Origin: Thermococcus barophilus MP
Lineage (GTDB): Archaea; Methanobacteriota_B; Thermococci; Thermococcales; Thermococcaceae
Direction: 5' to 3'
Assembly: GCF_000151105.2 (NCBI RefSeq)
Contig: NC_014804.1
Span: 1,662,567 to 1,726,566, forward strand
DNA length: 64,000 bases
A program made the position numbers and the translations under genes. The notes under the pieces were generated by a model. That model saw only the letters and a program-made list of their open reading frames with translations. It had not been told where the DNA came from and did no database searches. Below are positions 9,439 to 17,204 of the stretch, one piece after another (within the stretch, counting starts at the first letter, position 1; each line of letters begins with the position of its first letter).

Positions 9439-10053
9439 TCAGATATAGCCAATATCAATCCCCTTCTTTTTAGATATGCCTTGCGATCTGAGTATCTCAT
9501 CAATAAACTTCTCTGCTTCTTCTTTTGACATCCCAACTTTAACAACCAAGAACTTGATTAAATCATCCCTTGTTGCACCACGTTGGATTCTGTCAATAAG
9601 CATCAGGACTATTCTTTCAAAAACAGCTTGAGCAAAGTCTTCTTCCACTTTAAGTGCTCTTACAAGTTCATTTATTCCAATGAGTAAAGCAGTCAGAGCA
9701 TCGTTAAACTCTGCTTTCCCAAGGGTTTTTCTGTCAAGATCAACCCTAAGGATAATTTCATCATTAATGCCACTTAGCGTGAATTTCAATAGATTTATTT
9801 TGTCATTTAGGACAAGCATTGCATGATATATCTTTAACCGTTCCTCTAAAGGGAGTGCCGTTGTTTCCAAGCCAAATGGCACCATCAGATGAACGAACTC
9901 CTCACTGAACAGTATGTTGAGCACAAAAGGCATTTTTGGGTATTCTGCAATATAAAAGTGCTCTTCAATTTTCTTAACATTCCACGGCAGATCCACAATG
10001 TCCTGAGCATCATCCCTTCCTTCCCTCAGCCACTGAATGACTTGTTCCTCCAC
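9439..10053 (-). CDS. Origin-linked conserved hypothetical protein
   Basis: A 204-residue soluble protein of unknown function, encoded between cdc6 and the origin core. There are no membrane helices. The N-terminal half (about 20-120) has the alternating strand/helix look of the YbjN / type III-chaperone-like fold (FYIAEYPKMPFVLNILFSEE, then LPLEERLKIYHAMLVLNDKI); the C-terminal 60 residues look like a helical bundle with a UBA-like end (DDLIKFLVVKVGMSKEEAEK). The fold guess is inference. The start is GTG at 10053, five bases after GGTGATT; a degenerate ORB core (tccacagga, 10049-10057) covers the start codon. Confidence 0.7.
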   Translation of the reverse strand: MEEQVIQWLREGRDDAQDIVDLPWNVKKIEEHFYIAEYPKMPFVLNILFSEEFVHLMVPFGLETTALPLEERLKIYHAMLVLNDKINLLKFTLSGINDEIILRVDLDRKTLGKAEFNDALTALLIGINELVRALKVEEDFAQAVFERIVLMLIDRIQRGATRDDLIKFLVVKVGMSKEEAEKFIDEILRSQGISKKKGIDIGYI

Positions 10054-10204
10054 AGGAAATCACCAGAGAAATATTAGCATTTGTCCTTTAAAATATAATC
10101 GTTCCACAGGAAAGGAAACTGTTAGATGCGCAATTTTAGACATTGGGTTTTGATATTTGCAAACGATTGGATGGTAGCAGTTGTACATTTCAAATGGAAG
10201 TAGA

Positions 10205-10222
10205 ATGAACAAGATTGTTCAT
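10205..10222. repeat. Palindrome atgaaca-agat-tgttcat in oriC
   Basis: Perfect 7-bp arms with a 4-base spacer. The same arms recur at 10421-10435 with a 1-base spacer. Not an ORB; no binding protein is known to me. Confidence 0.6.
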
Positions 10223-10420
10223 TAAAACATGTGCATTGGTGAAAACATGTGAACATCATGTTAAATAGAAATTTTTAACAACCATTCAAGAAATTAACAC
10301 AATGTATCCCCCAGGGAGTTGTATTTCCAGTGGAGACTGGCACAACACCTTTCCATTTTTATTGTTTTTGGTGATAAACACTCCCACTTTCTATACACGT
10401 CATGGTATATAAACTTATCT

Positions 10421-10435
10421 ATGAACATTGTTCAT
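10421..10435. repeat. Palindrome atgaaca-t-tgttcat in oriC
   Basis: Perfect 7-bp arms with a single central base, at the left edge of the most AT-rich part of the origin. It is followed by aaattata; a half-site tgttcataaat recurs at about 10673. Confidence 0.6.
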
Positions 10436-10587
10436 AAATTATAATGAAAATTAGTACATTACTATGAAGATGTTATCCACTTCTTAAAAATAACATGAAC
10501 ACATGATCAATGTACTATGTAAAAACTTTTTTCAGAATTTGTTGTCATTGTATGTATCCGCTGTGATTGCTGAGCCTCCAAAAGTTA

Positions 10588-10615
10588 GTTCCAGTGGAAA
10601 TAAAACTCTGGGGGA
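10588..10615 (+). repeat. Full-length ORB
   Basis: gttccagtggaaataaaact then ctggggga: palindromic core plus the G-string that gives ORBs polarity. It faces the inverted box at 10646-10660, leaving about 50 bp between cores, the classical inverted ORB pair. Confidence 0.85.
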
Positions 10616-10645
10616 TCATTTCGATAAACATCTTAATAGGCTTTT

Positions 10646-10660
10646 ATTTCCACTGGAACT
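10646..10660 (-). repeat. ORB in inverted orientation
   Basis: atttccactggaact; reverse complement ccagtggaaataaaag matches the first 15 bases of the box at 10590. No G-string follows on the minus strand, so it is a mini-ORB. Confidence 0.75.
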
Positions 10661-10779
10661 ATTTGGCATTCAATGTTCATAAATATTCACTGCTCCCCAA
10701 CAACAGTTAGCGAGCCAACAAAACTGACTAGTTGATTACTATTGTCTTTTAACTGCCTCTTCCTAAAGAACCGGGAAGA

Positions 10780-11001
10780 TTGCATGATACTATTAGTGTT
10801 GAGCGTTGGGCTAAGAGTATTCGTCAACTGACTTCCTTTACACCCCAAAGGGCAACTTTCAAAAGGAAAATAAAAAATAAGTTGCTAAGTTGCATTGAGC
10901 ACTTTCTTTATATTCTCATAACGAGGAATAGTGGCTACGTAGATTTTCTTCGTAATATTGGTGGATGGAGTTTCATTTCCACTGGAAATTTAGCTGTTTA
11001 G
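10780..11001 (+). pseudogene. Possible gene relic inside the origin
   Basis: An open frame without a good start runs from a stop at 10750 through LPLPKEPGRLHDTISVERWA to an end at 11001. It begins only with TTG and has no ribosome-binding site. It uses CGT for arginine three times, rare in this window where AGA/AGG dominates. The peptide looks coding-like (a decayed transposase or other mobile gene is possible) but I recognise no family. Its last part is the ORB, read as F-I-S-T-G. It may be fortuitous. Confidence 0.25.
10971..10990 (-). repeat. ORB near the radA side of the origin
   Basis: tttcatttccactggaaatt; the reverse complement reads ccagtggaaatgaaa and continues actccatccacc. It shares 18 contiguous bases with the ORB-like box in the DP1 gene at 7332-7349. 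Confidence 0.75.
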
Positions 11002-11084
11002 GAATTCATTCGTCCAAAATCAACTTTACTTCTTTTGTATTTTTTATTTTGAAATACATGGAGCTTTTTTTGGAAAAAGAGAAA

Positions 11085-11094
11085 AGTATATAAC
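11085..11094 (+). promoter_or_regulatory. radA TATA box
   Basis: agtatataac preceded by gaaa (BRE-like), about 25 bp before a predicted start near 11115 and 48 bp before the radA ATG. It marks the right edge of the origin region. Confidence 0.6.
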
Positions 11095-11141
11095 CTCTTA
11101 CATCTTACACTTACCAGTGATCATGCTTATGGGTGGTAATG

Positions 11142-12209
11142 ATGGCGAGAAAGAAAAAGGTTGAGACTGTTGACGATGAAATAAAAGAGCTTGAAGAGTT
11201 TGAAGAGCTTTCAATTGATGCTGAAGTGGCCAAAACTTCAAAGAAAAAGAAAAAAGAAATCAAAACGCTCGAAGACTTGCCAGGTGTTGGTCCTGCAACT
11301 GCTGAAAAGCTTAGAGAAGCGGGATATGATAGCTTAGAAGCAATTGCCGTTGCATCACCAATAGAGCTCAAAGAAATTGCTGGAATAAGTGAAGGCGCTG
11401 CTTTAAAGATAATCCAGGCTGCAAGAGAAGCAGCTAATATTGGAACATTCATAAGGGCTGATGAATACTTCCAAAGGAGACAGACAATAGGCAGAATTTC
11501 CACTGGAAGCAAATCCCTTGACAAGCTACTTGGTGGGGGAATAGAGACCCAAGCAATCACCGAAGTTTTTGGAGAGTTTGGCAGTGGAAAGACCCAGATA
11601 GCTCATACTTTAGCTGTCATGGTTCAATTGCCACCTGAAGAAGGTGGTTTAAATGGAAGTGTCATCTGGATTGATACCGAAAACACATTCAGACCAGAAA
11701 GAATAAGGCAGATTGCTGAAAATAGGGGCTTGGATCCAGATGAAGTTCTCAAGAATATATATGTCGCAAGGGCATACAATACAAACCACCAAATGCTTCT
11801 TGTTGAAAAAGCGGAGGAGATAATCAAGGAGAAGCTCAACACTGACAGACCAGTCAAGCTTATGGTCGTTGACTCTTTAACAAGCCATTTCCGTTCTGAA
11901 TACGTTGGTAGGGGAGCTTTAGCAGAGAGACAGCAAAAGTTGGGGAAGCATTTGGCTGACCTACACCGCTTGGCAAACCTATATGACATTGCGATATTTG
12001 TTACAAACCAGGTTCAAGCAAGGCCAGATGCATTCTTTGGCGACCCAACGAGACCAATTGGTGGGCATATCTTGGCCCACTCAGCCACACTCAGAATATA
12101 CCTCAGAAAAGGCAAAGCTGGAAAGAGAATTGCAAGGCTCATTGATTCACCCCATCTACCCGAAGGAGAGGCAGCCTTCAGAATCACAGATAAAGGAATT
12201 GAGGATTAA
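11142..12209 (+). CDS. radA: DNA repair and recombination protein RadA
   Basis: This is the archaeal Rad51/RecA recombinase, which forms filaments on single-stranded DNA and catalyses strand exchange. From MARKKK (355 aa): an acidic/basic N-terminal tail, a helix-hairpin-helix domain ([20 protein letters not shown], 44-63), the polymerisation motif GTFIRADEY (about 101-109), Walker [10 protein letters not shown] (144-152), and Walker [12 protein letters not shown]. No intein is present. I chose ATG 11142, five bases after GGGTGGT; the in-frame GTG 11133 and ATG 11139 are less well placed. An ORB core (11499-11507) lies within the coding sequence, read as S-T-G. It is divergent from cdc6 across the origin. 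Confidence 0.97.
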   Translation: MARKKKVETVDDEIKELEEFEELSIDAEVAKTSKKKKKEIKTLEDLPGVGPATAEKLREAGYDSLEAIAVASPIELKEIAGISEGAALKIIQAAREAANIGTFIRADEYFQRRQTIGRISTGSKSLDKLLGGGIETQAITEVFGEFGSGKTQIAHTLAVMVQLPPEEGGLNGSVIWIDTENTFRPERIRQIAENRGLDPDEVLKNIYVARAYNTNHQMLLVEKAEEIIKEKLNTDRPVKLMVVDSLTSHFRSEYVGRGALAERQQKLGKHLADLHRLANLYDIAIFVTNQVQARPDAFFGDPTRPIGGHILAHSATLRIYLRKGKAGKRIARLIDSPHLPEGEAAFRITDKGIED

Positions 12210-12257
12210 TTTCTTCCTTTCTTAATCCTTTTAAATGGTTCGATTTATTCTTAGTTG

Positions 12258-13025
12258 ATGAGCATGAAAGTGGAAGCTAAGGTTGAACCCTCTCACGAAG
12301 AAATAATTGAAATTTTGGATAAAGCCCTCTCTGTTGAGGCTATCATAACTCTTTTTGCTTATTGTAGGGTATTCTATGAGGGGAGAGCCAAGAGTGAGCT
12401 TGGCCCCGGAGATAGGGTCATTATAATCAAGCCAGATGGCTCTTTTTTAATTCACCAGAAGAACAAAAGAGAACCTGTTAACTGGCAGCCGCCGGGGAGT
12501 GTTGTCAGCATCGTTCTTGAGGATGGGAGAATAATGCTGAGAAGTGTTAGGAGAAAACCGAAAGAAACCCTTGAAGTTGAGCTCATTAAAACTTATCTTG
12601 TGAGTTATTTCCAAGCAGAGGATTATGAGGAGCTGACATTAACTGGAAGTGAAGCAGAGATGGCTGATTTGATCTTTGAGAATCCCTCATTAATTGAGGA
12701 AGGATTTAAACCGCTCTTTAAGGAAAAGCCAATTAAACATGGAATAGTTGATGTGCTTGGAAAAGACAAACATGGCAATTTGGTTGTCCTTGAGCTTAAG
12801 CGCAGGAGAGCAGATCTGCATGCGGTCAGTCAACTTAAAAGATATGTTGATTCTCTGAGGGAGGAGCATAAAAATGTTCGTGGGATTTTGGTTGCCCCTT
12901 CTCTTACGGCTGGGGCTAAAAAATTACTTGAAAAAGAAGGGCTGGAATTTAAAAAGCTGAATCCACCAAAGCGTGAAAAGAGGAAAAAAGGCAAGCAGAA
13001 AACCCTTGATTTTCTCAGCCCATAG
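12258..13025 (+). CDS. nucS: Mismatch-specific endonuclease NucS/EndoMS
   Basis: A restriction-type endonuclease that makes a double-strand cut at mismatches. With the start at ATG 12258 (MSMKVEAK), the PD-(D/E)xK residues fall at D165, E179 and K181 (HGIVD, VLELKRR), the numbering I recall for the T. kodakarensis enzyme, which supports this start. The N-terminal beta-sandwich half has the conserved RAKSELGPGDRVIIIKPDGS segment. The C-terminus carries QKTLDFL, a PCNA-binding PIP box. The gene lies just downstream of radA with a TATA-like ttttaaatgg at about 12228; transcription would start almost at the start codon. The last 11 bp overlap the convergent DUF473 gene. Confidence 0.95.
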   Translation: MSMKVEAKVEPSHEEIIEILDKALSVEAIITLFAYCRVFYEGRAKSELGPGDRVIIIKPDGSFLIHQKNKREPVNWQPPGSVVSIVLEDGRIMLRSVRRKPKETLEVELIKTYLVSYFQAEDYEELTLTGSEAEMADLIFENPSLIEEGFKPLFKEKPIKHGIVDVLGKDKHGNLVVLELKRRRADLHAVSQLKRYVDSLREEHKNVRGILVAPSLTAGAKKLLEKEGLEFKKLNPPKREKRKKGKQKTLDFLSP

Positions 13026-13395
13026 CCATTTCGTGAGGAAGCATCTCTCTCACTCTTGCTTTGATCAAATCTCCCTCCCTTCTGATTTCGATAACTTTTC
13101 CAAGTCCTACCAAGCGAAGCTGAACTCTGCACACCATCTGCTCTCTCTCATCACTCTCCTCCCATAAAATTCTCTGCTCCATCTTCTCCATCCTTAATAT
13201 CTGGGCTATTATTCCCTCAGTCCCTTTTGTTATGTCTTGCAAGGTTTCGTATGTTAGAAATACCCTATCACCCTCCTTAAGGTGCTCAAGAACGAATACA
13301 TTGCTTGCACTCCTAATTTCCAATGTGCGGTATGGATTCCTCAGTAATTGATCAAGGGTTCGCCTTGTAATTCCCGCCAAAATTAGGACTTCCAT
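13015..13395 (-). CDS. DUF473 family protein
   Basis: A small (126 aa) archaeal protein of unknown function. The N-terminal signature MEVLILAGITRRTLDQLL, then RTLEIRSASNVFVLEHL and FLTYETLQDITKGTEGII, is that of DUF473. The start at ATG 13395 follows GAGGTGGTGCCT, so a longer frame extending to 13491 is not needed. It lies 10 bp downstream of the PAC2 gene in the same direction, so the two are probably co-transcribed. It ends convergently over the tail of nucS. Confidence 0.88.
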   Translation of the reverse strand: MEVLILAGITRRTLDQLLRNPYRTLEIRSASNVFVLEHLKEGDRVFLTYETLQDITKGTEGIIAQILRMEKMEQRILWEESDEREQMVCRVQLRLVGLGKVIEIRREGDLIKARVREMLPHEMAMG

Positions 13396-13405
13396 AGGCA
13401 CCACC

Positions 13406-14128
13406 TCACAGATAAATGCTCTCATATTGCTTCTCTGCCTTCTTTCTTGCCATTTCCATCTGTTCATGCATCTTTCTGAGCTGCTCTTCAATCATCTCTG
13501 CCTCCTTTATGAGGGGCTCTGTGGATATCTCAATCGGTGTGAGCTTCTTGATAACCTCAATAACGTTTGCCGCTGCTCTTGGGTCGGGTCTGTCTCCGAA
13601 GGTCTCGCCAAGCAACACATATCCGTTAATCTTTTCTTTTGAAGCCTCCCATAAGAGCTTCCCGCTCATGCCCATTATTGAGCCATACTGGAGTATTTTA
13701 ACCCCCAAACCTTCAAGCTCTTTGTTGAGATCCTCATTTGCCCCAACGCCCCACACTTCCATCTGTTCCTTGAAAAAGCCAATTCCCATTCCGCCAATGG
13801 AAATGAGCTTTTGGGCATTTGTTTCTTTCAAATAACTGATGATTTCTTTGGCTATTTCATTTACAAGAGTTGGTGGAACGTAGATGTCAGCAACGGCTAT
13901 GATGAGGTTATCTTTTCCATAGAATCTCAAAGGTGGGTTGGGTTTTCCTTCGAGGATTAAGCTCATTGGCGGTATGAACGGACTCTCGATGTATCCAATC
14001 ATCTCCATGTTGAGCTCTTTTGCCAAGAAGTTAGCGGCAATGTGTCCGACAAGTCCAATTCCCGGGTAACCTTCGATGAAAATGGGGTTTTCTATCTTTG
14101 GGAGAACTAACCTCACCGGCTTTTCCAT
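13406..14128 (-). CDS. PAC2 family proteasome assembly chaperone homologue
   Basis: A 240-residue protein of the PAC2 family (archaeal PbaA/PbaB type). PIFIEGYPGIGLVGHIAANF at the N-terminus and GETFGDRPDPRAAANVIEVI are typical. The C-terminus ends in ESIYL: the last three residues I-Y-L fit the hydrophobic-Tyr-X (HbYX) motif used to dock on the 20S proteasome, as described for PbaB. A charged helix (about 205-236) precedes it. It leads the two-gene unit with DUF473. The proteasome-docking role is inferred from the tail and family. Confidence 0.88.
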   Translation of the reverse strand: MEKPVRLVLPKIENPIFIEGYPGIGLVGHIAANFLAKELNMEMIGYIESPFIPPMSLILEGKPNPPLRFYGKDNLIIAVADIYVPPTLVNEIAKEIISYLKETNAQKLISIGGMGIGFFKEQMEVWGVGANEDLNKELEGLGVKILQYGSIMGMSGKLLWEASKEKINGYVLLGETFGDRPDPRAAANVIEVIKKLTPIEISTEPLIKEAEMIEEQLRKMHEQMEMARKKAEKQYESIYL

Positions 14129-14246
14129 CCTCTCACCTCAAGGCTTAGTTTGGCTTTCGAAGGTAATTAAGTTTTTGCCGCTAACTTGTAAATGCCGAAG
14201 TTAAAGTTTAAATAAACATAAATCGAAGATTAACAAGGTGATGTCC

Positions 14247-15020
14247 ATGCCAAAGATTGGAATTATTGGCGGTTCTGGTGTTTATGGCGTCTTTGAGCCA
14301 AAAGAGACGATAAAGGTTCACACACCTTACGGAAGACCATCAGCGCCTGTAGAGATAGGGGAAATTGAAGGGATTGAAGTGGCTTTCATTCCAAGACACG
14401 GTAAAAACCATGAGTTTCCACCACATGAAGTGCCGTATAGAGCAAACATTTGGGCTCTTCACGAGCTTGGCGTTGAGAGGGTCATAGGAATTACAGCCGT
14501 TGGCTCCCTCAGAGAAGAGTACAAACCTGGAGACATTGTAATTACCGATCAGTTCATTGACTTCACAAAGAAGAGGGAGTACACATTCTACAACGGTCCC
14601 AGAGTGGCTCACGTTTCGATGGCAGATCCCTTCTGTCCAGAAATGAGGAAGATATTCTATGAAACTGCCCAAGAGCTTGGCTTCCCGGTTCATGAAAAGG
14701 GAACTTACGTTTGTATCGAAGGGCCTCGCTTTTCTACAAGGGCTGAATCTGCGATGTTCAGGCAGTTTGCCCACATAATTGGGATGACCCTCGTTCCCGA
14801 AGTGGTCTTGGCGAGAGAACTCGGAATGTGCTATGTCAACATCGCAACGATTACGGACTATGATGTCTGGGCTGACAAGCCTGTTGATGCTCAAGAAGTT
14901 CTCAAAGTCATGAAGGAGAACAACTACAAAGTCCAAGAAATCCTCAAGAAGGGCATTCCAAGGATTCCTGAGGAAAGGAAGTGTGGCTGTGCTGATGTGC
15001 TTAAGACGATGTTTGTTTGA
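14247..15020 (+). CDS. mtnP: S-methyl-5'-thioadenosine phosphorylase
   Basis: Cleaves MTA with phosphate to adenine and 5-methylthioribose-1-phosphate in polyamine/methionine salvage. Family motifs: [10 protein letters not shown] at the N-terminus (phosphate site), [27 protein letters not shown], and ATITDYDVW. The tail has a CGC pair (KCGCAD), the thermostabilising CxC disulphide element described for the Pyrococcus and Sulfolobus enzymes. I chose ATG 14247 because AGGTGAT lies five bases upstream; earlier GTG 14238 and ATG 14241 lie in the ribosome-binding site. A TATA-like gtttaaataa is at about 14208. It precedes the MTA/SAH deaminase gene. Confidence 0.96.
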   Translation: MPKIGIIGGSGVYGVFEPKETIKVHTPYGRPSAPVEIGEIEGIEVAFIPRHGKNHEFPPHEVPYRANIWALHELGVERVIGITAVGSLREEYKPGDIVITDQFIDFTKKREYTFYNGPRVAHVSMADPFCPEMRKIFYETAQELGFPVHEKGTYVCIEGPRFSTRAESAMFRQFAHIIGMTLVPEVVLARELGMCYVNIATITDYDVWADKPVDAQEVLKVMKENNYKVQEILKKGIPRIPEERKCGCADVLKTMFV

Positions 15021-15100
15021 CTTCTTTTCTCTTTCCTTGTTGGCAAAAACCTTATAATTCTCCATTTATTAGACCCGTTTTAAAAAGAGAAGGTGATACC

Positions 15101-16378
15101 ATGAGCATATTAATCAAAAATGGCTACGTGATTTATGGCGAGAATCTTGATGTCATGAAAGCTGATATCTACATTGAGGACAACAAGATAACTAAAATCG
15201 GTAAGAATCTCAACATTTCAGCAGATTATGTAATAGATGCAAAAGGAAAAGTGGTTTCACCCGGGTTCATAAATCTGCACACCCATTCTCCGATGGGACT
15301 CTTCAGAGGGTTGGCTGATGATTTGCCTCTTATGGACTGGCTTAAACACCACATATGGCCAAAGGAAGCGAAGCTTACAAGAGAATATACAAAAGCCGGA
15401 GCATATCTTGGGGCATTGGAGATGATTAAAACGGGAACTACTGCGTTTTTGGATATGTACTTTTATATGGACGCCGTTGCAGAAGTGGTTCTTGAATCTG
15501 GTCTTAGGGGATACCTCAGCTATGGTATGATTGATCTGGGTGAGCCCGACAAAACTGAAAAAGAAATTAAAGTGGCTTTGGAAACGATGAAATTCATTGA
15601 GAAGCTGAGCTCTGAGAGAGTTCAGTTTGTATTTGGCCCTCACGCACCCTACACCTGCTCAATAGCTCTTCTCAAAAAGGTTAGAGAGCTTGCCAATGAA
15701 CACAAAAAGCTCATAACAATTCACGTAGCTGAGACGATGACTGAAATAGGTCAAATAACATCTCGCTATGGAAAGAGCCCTGTTGTTCTGCTCGATGATA
15801 TTGGCTTCTTGGCTGATGATGTTATAATAGCTCACGGGGTATGGCTTGACAGCAAGGACATACACATTTTGGCAAGGCATCGCGTGAGCATAGCCCACAA
15901 TCCTGCGTCGAACATGAAGCTTGCGAGTGGTGTCATGCCCATTGAGAGACTTTTGAATGCTGGGGTAAACGTAGGTCTCGGCACTGATGGAAGTGCAAGC
16001 AACAACAACTTGGACATGCTTGAGGAGATGAAAATCGCCGCTTTGCTTCACAAGGTTCACAATTTGGATCCAACGGTTGCAGATGCAAAGACAGTCTTTA
16101 AAATGGCAACTCAGAACGGTGCAAAGGCTTTGCGCTTGGATGCTGGTGTGATAAAAAAAGGTGCCTTGGCTGATTTAGTGATTATAGACTTTAACCAGCC
16201 GCACTTGAGGCCAATTAACAACGTTATAAGCCACCTCGTTTACTCGGCAAACGGCAACGATGTGGAAACGACAATAGTTGATGGGAAGATTTTGATGCTC
16301 GATAGAGAGGTTTTCACATTGGACGAGGAGAAGACTCTGGAAAAAGCTGAGGAAGTTGTGGAGAAGCTTGCGGGGTGA
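15101..16378 (+). CDS. mtaD: 5-methylthioadenosine/S-adenosylhomocysteine deaminase
   Basis: A metal-dependent amidohydrolase (425 aa) that deaminates MTA, SAH or related adenosines to inosine forms. Metal and substrate motifs: NLHTHSPMG (HxH), HVAET, HGVWLD, NPASNMKLASG and GTDGSASNNNLDM. The start at ATG 15101 has AAGGTGATACC directly upstream; an extension to 15017 would overlap the mtnP stop. Placement after MTA phosphorylase fits a methylthioadenosine salvage unit. Substrate preference among MTA, SAH and 5'-deoxyadenosine cannot be told from sequence. Confidence 0.93.
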   Translation: MSILIKNGYVIYGENLDVMKADIYIEDNKITKIGKNLNISADYVIDAKGKVVSPGFINLHTHSPMGLFRGLADDLPLMDWLKHHIWPKEAKLTREYTKAGAYLGALEMIKTGTTAFLDMYFYMDAVAEVVLESGLRGYLSYGMIDLGEPDKTEKEIKVALETMKFIEKLSSERVQFVFGPHAPYTCSIALLKKVRELANEHKKLITIHVAETMTEIGQITSRYGKSPVVLLDDIGFLADDVIIAHGVWLDSKDIHILARHRVSIAHNPASNMKLASGVMPIERLLNAGVNVGLGTDGSASNNNLDMLEEMKIAALLHKVHNLDPTVADAKTVFKMATQNGAKALRLDAGVIKKGALADLVIIDFNQPHLRPINNVISHLVYSANGNDVETTIVDGKILMLDREVFTLDEEKTLEKAEEVVEKLAG

Positions 16379-16382
16379 GATT

Positions 16383-16964
16383 GTGGAACTCCGCTTTAGA
16401 AATTTAATTTTTAAGATCGCTCAAGGTGATATAACTCGTTTTAGGTCTGAAGCCATTGTAAATGCTGCCAACAAGTATCTGGAGCATGGCGGCGGGGTTG
16501 CTTATGCCATAGCAAGAGCCGCCGCTGGAAACGTTCGGGAGTATATAAGGATAAGCAAGGAAGCTATGAGGGAGCAGATTGGGAGAGACTGGATTGAGCA
16601 CGGGGAAGTCGTTGTAACTCCAGCTTTAAGGTTGGAGCAGTATGGGATTAAATACGTCATTCACACAGTTGGTCCTTACTGCGGCGGCAGATGGGATGAA
16701 GATAAGAAGGAGAAGCTCAAGAAAGCCATTCTCGGAGCTTTGAGAAAAGCCGATGAATTAAAAGTTAGAAGCATAGCTTTTCCAGCTATAAGTGCTGGAA
16801 TTTATGGTTGTCCTCTTGAGGAAGTTGTGAGAACTTTCCTTGAGACAGTTGAGAAGTTTTCAGGGGAAGCAGATAATGTGAGGGAAGTCTATTTGGTGCT
16901 TTATTCAAGTGAGGATTATGAGAGGGCTTTGAAGGTGCTGGAAGTTGAGGGACGATTTAAATGA
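16383..16964 (+). CDS. Macro domain (ADP-ribose binding) protein
   Basis: A single macro domain of 193 residues. Signature segments: IAQGDITRFRSEAIVNAANKYLEHGGGVAYAI, where N-A-A-N and GGGVA line the ADP-ribose pocket, and IAFPAISAGIYGCPLEEV, the second phosphate loop. The likely role is binding or hydrolysis of ADP-ribose derivatives such as O-acetyl-ADP-ribose. The GTG start at 16383 follows GGGGTGAG, four bases after the mtaD stop, so it is translationally linked to the salvage genes. An upstream TTG extension (16356) lies within mtaD and is unlikely. Confidence 0.92.
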   Translation: MELRFRNLIFKIAQGDITRFRSEAIVNAANKYLEHGGGVAYAIARAAAGNVREYIRISKEAMREQIGRDWIEHGEVVVTPALRLEQYGIKYVIHTVGPYCGGRWDEDKKEKLKKAILGALRKADELKVRSIAFPAISAGIYGCPLEEVVRTFLETVEKFSGEADNVREVYLVLYSSEDYERALKVLEVEGRFK

Positions 16965-17199
16965 ACTTAAAAAGTCAATCTACATTGTGGGTGGTGTTTT
17001 ATCCCTTCTTATAATTGGAGGAGTACTTTCTGTTTATTCTAACAATGCCTTTGTTATAGCATCTTATGCGTTTTTTTGGTCTGGTATTAACTTTGCTCCT
17101 GTTCACATCTGCTTTCCAGAAAAGTTATCTTATTGTATTTTAAGTAGTTTAGTCAAGGAAAAAGTCTTAACATTCTTTTTCCCAATTTTCTCATGGTGA
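16945..17199 (+). CDS. Doubtful small membrane protein frame
   Basis: The 240-bp gap before nnr holds an open frame (start only TTG 16945, inside the macro gene). Residues about 10-32 (SIYIVGGVLSLLIIGGVLSV) and 37-50 look like two membrane helices with a coding-like N-terminus. The last third (FPEKLSYCILSSLVKEKV) looks non-coding. There is no ribosome-binding site. It could be a decayed membrane protein gene or chance. Confidence 0.25.
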   Translation: MRDDLNELKKSIYIVGGVLSLLIIGGVLSVYSNNAFVIASYAFFWSGINFAPVHICFPEKLSYCILSSLVKEKVLTFFFPIFSW

Positions 17200-17204
17200 T
17201 GCTT

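Larger units (their letters stand above)
10054..11085. other. oriC: Chromosomal replication origin (oriC)
   Basis: This is about 1 kb without a convincing gene, between the cdc6 and radA transcription units, the position of oriC in Pyrococcus and Thermococcus. ORB cores lie at 10326-10334, 10590-10598, 10649-10657 (opposite orientation) and 10978-10986, with degenerate tccacagga copies at 10049 and 10103. The box at 10588-10615 has the full form, core then aaataaaactct then ggggg. The stretch 10421-10530 is only about 23 % GC (25 of 110 counted) and is a candidate unwinding element. Two ATGAACA/TGTTCAT palindromes occur. Assignment rests on gene order and known ORB sequence; no experiment is seen. 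Confidence 0.9.

Noticed and set aside
11111-11560. 149-codon leftward frame over radA
   Set aside because: Serine-rich shadow of the acidic/lysine-rich RadA N-terminus; RadA is unambiguous on the other strand.
13396-13491. N-terminal extension of DUF473 to 13491
   Set aside because: The extension overlaps the PAC2 gene, while ATG 13395 has GAGGTGGTG directly upstream and begins the family signature.
14340-15065. 241-codon leftward frame opposite mtnP
   Set aside because: Antisense shadow of a highly conserved enzyme with no start signal.
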